DNA from: Polynucleobacter sp. JS-Mosq-20-D10
Lineage (GTDB): Bacteria; Pseudomonadota; Gammaproteobacteria; Burkholderiales; Burkholderiaceae
Direction of reading: 5' to 3'
Assembly: GCF_018687755.1 (NCBI RefSeq)
Contig: NZ_CP061305.1
Span: 991,099-1,055,098, forward strand
DNA length: 64,000 nucleotides
The notes beneath the pieces are model-generated. The model ran no database searches, was not told the origin of the DNA, and saw nothing but the letters and a program-made list of their open reading frames with translations. The position numbers and the translations under genes were made by a program. Of the stretch, positions 41,120-49,772 are shown in pieces. Position 1 is the first letter of the stretch. The number at the start of each line of letters is the position of its first letter.

Positions 41120-44100
41120 TTAACTGGCTTGAGCAGTATTGAGTATGGCAGATGCATTTAGGCTTCTCAGAATTTTCCGAATTTGGTCAAGACGTTGCTC
41201 TAGTTTCTCAAAATCCTTCTCTTTCTGGGGAAGAATTTTTAATTTATCTTGGCCGTTTAGCTGTATATATTTTGATGATTGAATCAGTTGAATAATCTTC
41301 ATCGGGTCAATCGGTGGATTAGGGATGAACTGAATCTGTATCGATAGAGGGCTGGCGTCAATCTTTTTGATGCCAAAGCCAGCCATCTCTAGGCGCAAGC
41401 GATGGGTTTCATAAAGAGATTTAGCTTGGTCGGGTAAATCACCATAACGATCTACAAGTTCTTCACGCAAACCCATGAGTTCAGAGAAGTCACTTGTTCC
41501 AGCAAAGCGCTTGTACATCGACAGTCGTTCGTGGACATCCGGGCAATAGTCATTTGGAAAGAGAGCTGGTACACCTAAATTGACATCGGTTGTCGCCTGA
41601 AGTGGTGATAAGAGATCTGGCTCTTTACCACTACGCAAGGATTTCACTGCACGATTGAGCATCTCGGTATAGAGCTGAAATCCAATCTCATGTATTTCAC
41701 CTGACTGCTTATCCCCCAAAACTTCTCCGGCACCACGGATCTCTAAATCATGCATCGCTAAATAGAAACCGGAGCCAAGTTCCTCCATCGCTTGAATGGC
41801 ATTTAAACGTAATTGTGCTTGCTTACTGAGCGCCTCAGGATCTGGAACCAGTAAATAGGCATAGGCCTGATGGTGAGATCGTCCAACACGTCCGCGCAAT
41901 TGATGTAACTGCGCCAAGCCAAACTTATCAGCACGATGCATGATGATGGTGTTAGCGGTCGGAACGTCAATACCAGTTTCAATAATGGTGGTGCATAACA
42001 AGATATTGGTACGCTGGGTCACAAAATCACGCATAACCGACTCCAGCTCACGTTCGTGCATTTGACCGTGCGCTACACTGATGCGTGCTTCTGGAATGAG
42101 TTCTTGTAATGCATGCTTACGATTTTGAATCGTTTCGACTTCATTATGCAGAAAGTAAACCTGTCCACCACGCTTAATTTCTCGAAGGACCGCTTCACGA
42201 ATAACGCCATCACCCTCTCGTCGCACAAAGGTTTTGATGGCCAAGCGTTTCTGTGGTGCGGTTGCAATGACAGAAAACTCCCGCAAACCTTCCATGGCCA
42301 TACCGAGAGTTCGTGGAATTGGAGTGGCAGTTAAAGTCAGAATATCTACTTCAGCACGTAATGCTTTGAGTGCATCCTTTTGACGTACACCAAAGCGATG
42401 CTCCTCATCCACAATCACTAAGCCTAAATTAGCAAACTGAGTTTCTTTTGAAAGCAGCTTATGTGTACCAATAATGATGTCAGCTTCGCCTTTGCTAATC
42501 GCCTCTAGCGCAGTATTAATTTCTTTGGTGGTTCTGAAGCGGGAGAGCTCGACGATGCGCACAGGCCAATCGGCAAAGCGATCTTTCCAGGTCGCGACAT
42601 GTTGTTCAGCGAGAAGAGTGGTTGGCGCCAAGATGGCTACCTGCTTGCCGCCCATGACAGCAACAAAGCTAGCACGAAGGGCGACCTCTGTTTTACCGAA
42701 GCCTACATCACCACATACCAGTCGATCCATAGGTGTACCACTAGTCATATCCCCAATAACTGCAGCAATGGCATTAGCCTGATCGGGTGTTTCTTCAAAT
42801 CCAAAGCTTTCTGCAAACGCAGCATAGTCATGGGCTGAGAATTCAAATGCATGACCTTTGCGAATGGCTCTAGCGGCATATAGATTTAAAAGTTCAGCTG
42901 CGGTATCGCGTATTTGTTGAGCGGCCTTACGTCTTGCCTTATCCCACTGACCCGAGCCTAGCTGATGTAATGGTGCTGAGTCAGGATCAGAGCCCGCATA
43001 ACGGGTCACCATCTGCAGTTGCTGTACTGGCACATAAAGAGTGGCATCTTTGGCGTATACCAAGTGCAAGAACTCTTCAAAAATGGGATCTTCTTTAGGC
43101 GGTGCTAAATTCAGAAGCACTAAGCCTTGATAGCGACCGATTCCATGATCAGAGTGCACAACCGGGTCACCAATTTTGAGCTCAGACAAATCCTTAAAGA
43201 GCATGTCTGGATCGGCGCTCTCACTCTCTTTACCTTTACGTCTTTGGCGAGCGGTGGCTGTAAACAGCTCTGCCTCGGTTACGATAATCAAGTTTTCGGC
43301 AGGCCAGGTAAAGCCATTAAATAGCTGTGCTGTTACGAGGCCAAATAAAGCATCACTCTTAATAAAATCAGAGACGCCTTCAAAATTTGCTGGCTTCAGT
43401 GGATAGAGTGGTTTACCGTGCTGACCAGCAACTGAATTAGTATCTTCAAACAGTTGGCGAATGGATTCTTTACGACCATTGCTATCGCTACAAATCAGTA
43501 CACGTACTTTTTCTTGAGCAACTAAAGTGCGCAGTCGATTGATGGGATCGGTGTCTCGCCGATGAACAGATAGGTCGGGAACAGCTAAAAATTGAGGAGT
43601 CTCTTTGGATTCTTTATCCGCCTCTTTATTTAATGCTAAGCGCGCATTTGGCTTGGCCGCTGTAAAGAATTGATCTACATCTAGAAATAATTCAGCTGGC
43701 GGAAGAATAGGGCGATCAAGATCATGTTTTAAGAATTCATATCTAGAAAGTGTATCTTTCCAAAAACCCTTAATAGATTCTTCAACATCGCCGATCGTCA
43801 CCGCCCAAACAGGATCGCCTGAACGGGGAAAGTAATCAAAAACTGTCGATGACTCTTCAAAGAAGAGAGGTAGATAAGATTCAATACCTGCACTAGGAAT
43901 TCCCAGGTTGGCATCTTTATAAATTGAGCACCGAGTTGGATCACCCTCAAAAACTTCACGCCAGCGCCCCCGAAATGCGGTACGTGAAGCATCATCAAAT
44001 GGAAATTCGTGACCCGGTAATAAGCGAACTTCTTTTACTGGATAGAGACTGCGTTGGGTGTCAGGGTCAAAAGCTCTGATTTGCTCAATCTCATCACCAA

Positions 44101-44674
44101 AAAGATCGAGGCGATAAGGCAAGCTGGAGCCCATTGGAAATAAATCAATCAAGCCGCCACGGATGCTGTATTCACCGGGGCGCATCACCGAGCTTACGGG
44201 ATCGTAACCTGCCTGCTGTAGCTGCAGTTTCAGTGCGACTTCGTTGAGCTTGTCACCCTGTCTAAAAAAGAAGGTGTGTCCAGATAAAAAGTTTGGCGGT
44301 CCCAGTCTTTGCAAAGCTGTAGTGATTGGGACCAGAACAATGTCGCAGCTGCCGTTGAGTAATTCATAAAGAGTCGCTAAGCGTTCAGAAACTAAATCCT
44401 GGTGTGGGGAGAAGTGGTCATACGGCAGGATTTCCCAGTCAGGCAGCAGGCGTGTTTTGAGTTGTGGTGCAAAAGCCGGAATTTCTTCCAAAAGCCGCTG
44501 CGCCTCCTGTGCTTGGGCACAGAAAATGACCATGACTGAGAACTCTAAGCGATACCGAAGAGCAGATTGGGCGATAAGTGCTGCATCTGACGAGCCAACT
44601 AGGCCTGAAAAGGTAAAGCGCTGCCCAGCCCGCGGTGCAGGTATGGGGGGTGCTAGTTTTAATGCATCAGACAT
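41120..44674 (-). CDS. mfd: Transcription-repair coupling factor Mfd
   Basis: Mfd pushes RNA polymerase off lesions and recruits UvrA. The 1184-residue protein has an N-terminal UvrB-like region (DWEILPYDHFSPHQDLVSERL), an RNA-polymerase-interacting domain (HSDHGIGRYQGL), and a RecG-like translocase with Walker A GDVGFGKTEVAL, DEEHRFG, TATPIPRTL, and HQLRGRVGRS. The TRCF C-terminal domain follows. Its promoter faces ispD across a 23-base gap. Confidence 0.97.
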   Translation of the reverse strand: MSDALKLAPPIPAPRAGQRFTFSGLVGSSDAALIAQSALRYRLEFSVMVIFCAQAQEAQRLLEEIPAFAPQLKTRLLPDWEILPYDHFSPHQDLVSERLATLYELLNGSCDIVLVPITTALQRLGPPNFLSGHTFFFRQGDKLNEVALKLQLQQAGYDPVSSVMRPGEYSIRGGLIDLFPMGSSLPYRLDLFGDEIEQIRAFDPDTQRSLYPVKEVRLLPGHEFPFDDASRTAFRGRWREVFEGDPTRCSIYKDANLGIPSAGIESYLPLFFEESSTVFDYFPRSGDPVWAVTIGDVEESIKGFWKDTLSRYEFLKHDLDRPILPPAELFLDVDQFFTAAKPNARLALNKEADKESKETPQFLAVPDLSVHRRDTDPINRLRTLVAQEKVRVLICSDSNGRKESIRQLFEDTNSVAGQHGKPLYPLKPANFEGVSDFIKSDALFGLVTAQLFNGFTWPAENLIIVTEAELFTATARQRRKGKESESADPDMLFKDLSELKIGDPVVHSDHGIGRYQGLVLLNLAPPKEDPIFEEFLHLVYAKDATLYVPVQQLQMVTRYAGSDPDSAPLHQLGSGQWDKARRKAAQQIRDTAAELLNLYAARAIRKGHAFEFSAHDYAAFAESFGFEETPDQANAIAAVIGDMTSGTPMDRLVCGDVGFGKTEVALRASFVAVMGGKQVAILAPTTLLAEQHVATWKDRFADWPVRIVELSRFRTTKEINTALEAISKGEADIIIGTHKLLSKETQFANLGLVIVDEEHRFGVRQKDALKALRAEVDILTLTATPIPRTLGMAMEGLREFSVIATAPQKRLAIKTFVRREGDGVIREAVLREIKRGGQVYFLHNEVETIQNRKHALQELIPEARISVAHGQMHERELESVMRDFVTQRTNILLCTTIIETGIDVPTANTIIMHRADKFGLAQLHQLRGRVGRSHHQAYAYLLVPDPEALSKQAQLRLNAIQAMEELGSGFYLAMHDLEIRGAGEVLGDKQSGEIHEIGFQLYTEMLNRAVKSLRSGKEPDLLSPLQATTDVNLGVPALFPNDYCPDVHERLSMYKRFAGTSDFSELMGLREELVDRYGDLPDQAKSLYETHRLRLEMAGFGIKKIDASPLSIQIQFIPNPPIDPMKIIQLIQSSKYIQLNGQDKLKILPQKEKDFEKLEQRLDQIRKILRSLNASAILNTAQAS

Positions 44675-44697
44675 CTGCGCTCATTATAGAATCAGGT

Positions 44698-45456
44698 ATG
44701 CCCTCTGGAAATCAATCTTCACAGTCTCTACCTCAATGTCATGCCCTGTTACCTACGGCAGGCACTGGATCTCGGCTTGGTGGAGCCTTGCCAAAGCAGT
44801 TTCAGGAGCTGGCAGGAAAGCCGATGCTAGCCTTTGCCCTGGACGCCTTTATCAAGACTCCGGAGATAGCCTCCATTTGGGTGGGTGTAAGCCCTATTTT
44901 TCTTGATAACCCCATCCTAGGTATGCTTTCCAGCAAATCCCCCTCAGTACGGTTCACTCCGAGCGGTGGACCAACCCGTCAAGAAACCGTCCGCAATACT
45001 TTGGCGGAGATGCTTAAGGCAGGTATTCCTGAGAGCGATTGGGTTCTGGTGCACGATGCTGCTAGACCAGGAATCACGCCTCAACTCATTCAAAAACTGA
45101 TTCTTGCTGTAAGTCAAACGGGCGAGGGTGGCTTATTAGCAATGCCGCTAGCTGACACCCTCAAGATGGCTGATGCTAACTCCGCGATTGCTGGCAATCC
45201 CAACCGAGCTGTGAAGACGATATCCCGAGATCATCTATGGCAAGCCCAAACACCTCAGATGTTTGGCTTAAAGGATCTTCACGACGCTATTGAAGGTGGC
45301 ATACGCTTGGAGGCGGATATAACAGATGAGGCCAGCGCCATGGAGCTTGCTGGCAAAAACCCCCTATTAATTGAGGGTGCAACTCGTAACTTCAAAGTAA
45401 CCCACCCAGCAGATTGGGATTTGATGCAAACGATCTTACGAACCTCTATAAACTAA
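44698..45456 (+). CDS. ispD: 2-C-methyl-D-erythritol 4-phosphate cytidylyltransferase IspD
   Basis: IspD activates methylerythritol phosphate with CTP in the non-mevalonate isoprenoid pathway. The CTP-binding signature is ALLPTAGTGSRLGGALPKQF, with VLVHDAARPG and TPQMF later. I use the ATG at 44698 (MPSGNQ), giving 252 residues; longer frames would start inside mfd. ispF follows after 25 bases, the standard pairing. Confidence 0.95.
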   Translation: MPSGNQSSQSLPQCHALLPTAGTGSRLGGALPKQFQELAGKPMLAFALDAFIKTPEIASIWVGVSPIFLDNPILGMLSSKSPSVRFTPSGGPTRQETVRNTLAEMLKAGIPESDWVLVHDAARPGITPQLIQKLILAVSQTGEGGLLAMPLADTLKMADANSAIAGNPNRAVKTISRDHLWQAQTPQMFGLKDLHDAIEGGIRLEADITDEASAMELAGKNPLLIEGATRNFKVTHPADWDLMQTILRTSIN

Positions 45457-45481
45457 GCGTTCAGAGAGCATTCACAATCCC

Positions 45482-45985
45482 ATGACATCAATTACGCCCC
45501 TCATTCCTCAATTTCGAATCGGTCAGGGATATGACGTTCATGCCCTAGTCGAGGGTCGCAAGCTTATTCTAGGTGGGGTTCATGTTCCTAATGAAAAGGG
45601 CTTGCTGGGACATTCGGATGCGGATGCCTTGTTGCATGCTTTAACGGATGCTTTACTGGGTGCCGCAGGCTTAAATGATATTGGCCAGCTCTTTCCGGAT
45701 ACAGATCCGCAGTTCAAGGATATGGATAGCCGCATTTTGCTCAGAGCAGCTTTGCAAAAGATCCAAGCAACTGGATTTCATGTAGGCAACGTGGATGCAA
45801 CGATTGTTTGCCAAAAACCCAAATTAGCCACTTTCTTACCAGAAATGGTCCGCAATATCGCAGCAGATTTGCTGGTGACGCCCAGCCATGTCAACCTCAA
45901 AGCTAAAACCAACGAATCTCTTGGGCACCTTGGCAGGGGCGAGGGCATAGCAGTCCATGCCGTGGCTTTGCTCTACAAGGTCTAA
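45482..45985 (+). CDS. ispF: 2-C-methyl-D-erythritol 2,4-cyclodiphosphate synthase IspF
   Basis: IspF cyclises the IspE product. Metal ligands are visible in GQGYDVHAL and LGHSDADALLHALTDALLGA, and the family segment DIGQLFPDTDPQFKD follows. Substrate-binding KAKTNESLGHLGRGEGIAVHA (in part: KTNESLGHLGRGEG) is near the end. At 167 residues it has typical length. It is the second gene of ispD-ispF, and tRNA-Leu lies 81 bases downstream. Confidence 0.97.
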   Translation: MTSITPLIPQFRIGQGYDVHALVEGRKLILGGVHVPNEKGLLGHSDADALLHALTDALLGAAGLNDIGQLFPDTDPQFKDMDSRILLRAALQKIQATGFHVGNVDATIVCQKPKLATFLPEMVRNIAADLLVTPSHVNLKAKTNESLGHLGRGEGIAVHAVALLYKV

Positions 45986-46066
45986 ATATCCTCCACAACC
46001 GCTAAGCATTGTAGAATTATGGTCTTTAGAGTGAAGCTTTGGCTCGGTAGTGTTTGCGGAATTCGC

Positions 46067-46153
46067 GCGAGGATGGCGAAATTGGTAGACGCACCAGGTT
46101 TAGGTCCTGACGCCAGCAATGGTGTGGGGGTTCGAGTCCCCCTCCTCGCACCA
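46067..46153 (+). tRNA. tRNA-Leu (anticodon TAG)
   Basis: Acceptor arms GCGAGGA and TCCTCGC pair fully; the anticodon loop TTTAGGT carries TAG (reads CUA, leucine). A long variable arm typical of class II tRNAs follows, then T stem GGGGG/CCCCC around TTCGAGT, discriminator A and encoded CCA. Length is 87 bases. Confidence 0.96.
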
Positions 46154-46210
46154 CAAGATAGCTACTTGGCTTGGGCTTCACATAATCCGATTTTCAATTA
46201 AAAGACGAGA

Positions 46211-47548
46211 ATGGCTGTGCAGATAGAAAATTTAGGTCAGTTAGACCGCAAAGTGACCTTAGAGTTCGCTCGTGCCGATTTGGCAAAGGCTAGAGAAGAC
46301 CGTTTGGCTAAATTGGGTAAAACCATGAAAGCCCCAGGCTTCCGTCCAGGCAAGGTGCCTAAGACCATGGTTGAAAAGCAATATGGCATGCAAGTCGATT
46401 TTGAACTCCAGTTCGACAAAGCCTCTGAACTATTCTATGAATTAGCTCAAAAAGAAAAAATCCTACTGGCTGGCCAACCACGCCTTGATCCAAAATCAGA
46501 ATTAAACGCAGATAAAATTGTGTTTGATGCTTACTTTGAAGTCTTGCCAGAAGTGAAGATTGGCGACATCTCTAAAGCAGAAGTAACTCAGTACACAACG
46601 GATATTTCCGATGCAGAAATTGATCGTGCACTGGATGTATTGCGCAAGCAGCAAGTACATTACCATCCGCGCGGCGATGCTGGTGCTCATGGTGATGGCG
46701 GTACAAATACAGCTGCGCAGGCTGGCGATCAAGTGGTTATTGACTTTGTTGGCAAGATCGATGGTGTTGAATTTGCTGGCGGTAAAGCGGAAAACTTTGA
46801 ATATGTACTCGGCGAAGGCCGCATGCTCCCAGAATTTGAAGCTGCTACTTTGGGCCTCAAAGCAGGTGATAGCAAGACTTTCCCACTAAGCTTCCCAGCG
46901 GATTACCACGGCAAAGATGTTGCGGGTAAAACTGCTGATTTCACCATCACTGTGAAGTCAGTCAATTGGGCGCACCTGCCAGCAGTTGATGATGCTTTTG
47001 CATTGTCTTTAGGCGTTACCGAGGGTGGCGTTGCGAAGATGCGTGAAGAAGTCAAAGAAAATTTAGATCGTGAAACTAAGCGTCGCATTACCTCCTTGTT
47101 AAAAGGCGAAGTAATGGAGAAACTCAACAGTATTTGCGAATTTGATGTACCTAAATCTTTGGTTGCCCAAGAGCAAGAGCGTTTAGTGGAGTCTGCACGT
47201 CAGGACTTGATACAGCGCGGCATTCCAAATGCGAAAGATGCGCCAATTCCGGTTGAGATGTTTGCTGAGCAAGCTACGAAGCGCGTTCGCCTTGGTCTCA
47301 TTTTGAGCGATTTAGTTAAGCAGCAAAATTTGGCTGCCACTGCAGATCAAATTAAAGCGGAGATTGATGAGCAGGCTGCTACCTACGAGGATCCAAAAGA
47401 AGTGGTCCGCTGGTTCTACAGCAATCCTAACCGCCTTAAAGATGTTGAGAACTTGGTTCTTGAAGATAATGTGATGAAGTATTTCACTTCGCAGGCTAAA
47501 GTGATTGACAAAGCAGTTACCTTCGAAGAACTCAGCAAGCTCAACTAA
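46211..47548 (+). CDS. tig: Trigger factor
   Basis: Trigger factor is the ribosome-bound chaperone that receives nascent chains. The N-terminal domain has the ribosome-docking motif as GFRPGKVPKTMVEKQYG (family GFRxGKxP). The FKBP-type domain shows VVIDFVGKIDGVEFAGGKAENF (in part: DFVGKIDGVEFAGG). A long helical C-terminal domain completes 445 residues. An insert rich in Gly and Ala (DAGAHGDGGTNTAAQAGD) lies just before the FKBP domain. It begins the tig-clpP-clpX-lon group. Confidence 0.97.
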   Translation: MAVQIENLGQLDRKVTLEFARADLAKAREDRLAKLGKTMKAPGFRPGKVPKTMVEKQYGMQVDFELQFDKASELFYELAQKEKILLAGQPRLDPKSELNADKIVFDAYFEVLPEVKIGDISKAEVTQYTTDISDAEIDRALDVLRKQQVHYHPRGDAGAHGDGGTNTAAQAGDQVVIDFVGKIDGVEFAGGKAENFEYVLGEGRMLPEFEAATLGLKAGDSKTFPLSFPADYHGKDVAGKTADFTITVKSVNWAHLPAVDDAFALSLGVTEGGVAKMREEVKENLDRETKRRITSLLKGEVMEKLNSICEFDVPKSLVAQEQERLVESARQDLIQRGIPNAKDAPIPVEMFAEQATKRVRLGLILSDLVKQQNLAATADQIKAEIDEQAATYEDPKEVVRWFYSNPNRLKDVENLVLEDNVMKYFTSQAKVIDKAVTFEELSKLN

Positions 47549-47575
47549 GTCATTAATTTATAAAGGTCTGATCAC

Positions 47576-48205
47576 ATGAACCAGAATCATTTCCAGTCTG
47601 AGAATTTAGAGCCCAAAGGTTTGGGTTTAGTTCCAATGGTGATTGAAACCTCTGGTCGAGGTGAGAGAGCCTATGACATTTACTCCCGCTTACTCAGAGA
47701 ACGCGTTGTTTTCTTGGTTGGTGAAGTAAATGATCAAACCGCCAACCTAGTAATTGCACAGCTACTATTCCTTGAGAGCGAGAACCCAGATAAAGAAATC
47801 TCTCTATACATCAACTCTCCTGGTGGTTCTGTATCAGCTGGCCTGGCAATTTACGACACGATGCAATTCATCAAACCACACGTGAGTACTTTGTGTATGG
47901 GGATGGCTGCCAGCATGGGTGCGTTCTTATTATGTGCCGGAGAGAAAGGCAAGCGCTACGCCTTGCCGAATTCACGCGTGATGATTCATCAGCCATTAGG
48001 CGGTGCACGCGGTCAAGCTTCAGACATTGAAATTCAGGCCCGTGAAATTCTTTATCTGCGTGAGCGCTTAAACAAGATTTTGTCTGATCGCACAGGTCAA
48101 ACGATTGAAACAATTGCTAAAGATACTGATCGTGATAACTTTATGTCTGCAGACCAGGCTCAAGAGTATGGCTTGATCGATAAAGTTATCGATAAGCGCC
48201 CTTAA
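47576..48205 (+). CDS. clpP: ATP-dependent Clp protease proteolytic subunit ClpP
   Basis: ClpP forms the serine-protease chamber used by ClpX and ClpA. The active-site serine is in GMAASMGAFLL, the histidine in VMIHQPLGGARGQ, and the aspartate follows in the TDRDNFMSA region. IYSRLLRERVVFLVG and INSPGGSVSAGL are family hallmarks. 209 residues. It follows tig and precedes clpX by 26 bases. Confidence 0.97.
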   Translation: MNQNHFQSENLEPKGLGLVPMVIETSGRGERAYDIYSRLLRERVVFLVGEVNDQTANLVIAQLLFLESENPDKEISLYINSPGGSVSAGLAIYDTMQFIKPHVSTLCMGMAASMGAFLLCAGEKGKRYALPNSRVMIHQPLGGARGQASDIEIQAREILYLRERLNKILSDRTGQTIETIAKDTDRDNFMSADQAQEYGLIDKVIDKRP

Positions 48206-48231
48206 TTCGAATTTCCTTTTAGATAGTTATT

Positions 48232-49593
48232 TTGAGCGATATCAATACCACTACTAGCGCAGACAAAGTTCTGTATTGCTCTTTTTGCGGCAAGAGTCAG
48301 CACGAAGTAAAAAAGCTGATTGCCGGCCCATCGGTATTTATTTGCGATGAATGTATTGATCTCTGCACAGACATTATTCAAGAAGAATTATCAAAGTTGC
48401 CTAAGATTGAGGGCGATGATTCTTTGCCAACACCCCATCAGATTCGTGAGAATTTGGATCAGTATGTGATTGGTCAAGATCATGCTAAAAAGACTTTAGC
48501 AGTAGCGGTTTATAACCACTACAAACGCTTACAGTATTTGCCAAAGCCCAAAAAAGAGAAGCTCGATAAAGACGGTAAGACTGTAGAGACTTCTGATAAA
48601 AAAGAGTCCAAGCTTCCTGCTAAAGCTATGGTTGACGGTGTCGAATTAGCTAAGAGCAATATCTTGCTGATTGGCCCAACGGGCTCTGGCAAAACACTAT
48701 TAGCCCAGACCTTAGCGCGCATGTTGGATGTGCCGTTTGTGATGGCAGATGCAACCACCTTGACAGAAGCAGGTTATGTTGGTGAAGATGTAGAAAATAT
48801 TATTCAAAAGTTGTTACAGGCTTGCGACTACAACGTAGAAAAAGCGCAGCGTGGCATTGTTTATATCGATGAGATTGATAAGATCTCCCGTAAATCAGAT
48901 AATCCTTCTATCACTCGTGACGTATCGGGTGAGGGCGTTCAACAAGCGCTCTTAAAGCTAGTTGAGGGCACCATGGCTTCTGTGCCACCTCAAGGTGGAC
49001 GAAAGCATCCAAACCAAGATTTCTTACAAGTTGATACTACCAATATCTTGTTTATCTGTGGCGGTGCATTTGATGGCCTTGAGAAGGTCATTCAGCAGCG
49101 TACTGCGAAGACCGGTATCGGATTTAATGCAACGGTTCCAGGCAAAGATGATCGCGGTATCAGCGACCTCTTAATCGAGGTGGAGCCCGAAGATCTCATT
49201 AAGTTCGGCCTCATTCCTGAGTTGATTGGTCGATTGCCGGTTGTGGCCACTTTGGCGCAATTAGATGAAGCGGCCTTGATCCAAATTTTGACTGAGCCTA
49301 AGAATGCCTTGGTTAAACAATACCAGGCACTATTAACGATGGAAGGCTCTGATCTTGAAGTTCGCCCAGCAGCTTTGTCAGCCATTGCCAAAAAAGCCAT
49401 TGCCCGCAAAACTGGTGCGCGTGGCCTACGATCTATTCTTGAGGGATCCCTCATGGATGTCATGTATGACCTGCCATCTTTGAAGAATGTTCAAAAGGTT
49501 GTCATTGATGAAAGCGCCATTGCCGAGGGTGGTAAGCCCATTTTGGTCTACAAGCAAGGCGAGGAATCTACAGAATTGAGTAAAAAAGCCTAA
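48232..49593 (+). CDS. clpX: Clp protease ATP-binding subunit ClpX
   Basis: ClpX unfolds substrates for ClpP. The N-terminal zinc domain has CSFCGKSQHEV...CDECIDLC, with two CXXC pairs. The AAA+ domain has Walker A GPTGSGKT, Walker B VYIDEIDKI, and the ClpP-docking loop IGFNA (IGF). Sensor 2 is in TGARGLRSILE. The only sensible start is TTG at 48232. Residues ~100-130 form a Lys-rich insert. 453 residues. Confidence 0.97.
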   Translation: MSDINTTTSADKVLYCSFCGKSQHEVKKLIAGPSVFICDECIDLCTDIIQEELSKLPKIEGDDSLPTPHQIRENLDQYVIGQDHAKKTLAVAVYNHYKRLQYLPKPKKEKLDKDGKTVETSDKKESKLPAKAMVDGVELAKSNILLIGPTGSGKTLLAQTLARMLDVPFVMADATTLTEAGYVGEDVENIIQKLLQACDYNVEKAQRGIVYIDEIDKISRKSDNPSITRDVSGEGVQQALLKLVEGTMASVPPQGGRKHPNQDFLQVDTTNILFICGGAFDGLEKVIQQRTAKTGIGFNATVPGKDDRGISDLLIEVEPEDLIKFGLIPELIGRLPVVATLAQLDEAALIQILTEPKNALVKQYQALLTMEGSDLEVRPAALSAIAKKAIARKTGARGLRSILEGSLMDVMYDLPSLKNVQKVVIDESAIAEGGKPILVYKQGEESTELSKKA

Positions 49594-49660
49594 TTTTTGC
49601 TACTTTTTGCTGTTTTCAGTAGTTTTTTGCTCACTTTTTGCATATTTCCCCCTTGTTTTT
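49594..49660. promoter_or_regulatory. Phased T-tracts (bent DNA) upstream of lon
   Basis: T-tracts at 49594, 49604, 49613, 49623, 49635, 49645 and 49656 repeat at 9-12 bases, close to one helical turn, and TTTTTGC occurs four times. Such spacing predicts a bend, which could assist the lon promoter. No clear sigma-32 heat-shock promoter was recognised. Some of the T-runs might also terminate clpX transcripts. Confidence 0.55.
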
Positions 49661-49772
49661 CGCTAGGCGGCACACACATAGGTAGTATCCTGTTCTCTAA
49701 TAATGTCTGTATCTAGTGGTGCGGCATTTTTAGAGATTTTTACGGAATGACTACCTTTGGAGGAATTGCCCC

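Noticed and set aside
43998..44674. Considered whether the N-terminal part of mfd could be a separate uvrB
   Set aside because: The frame is continuous to the RNA-polymerase-binding and RecG-like domains; this is the normal Mfd architecture.
46019..46201. 60-codon frame across tRNA-Leu
   Set aside because: It reads through the tRNA (giving MAKLVDAPGLGPDASN, a well-known spurious translation of tRNA-Leu).
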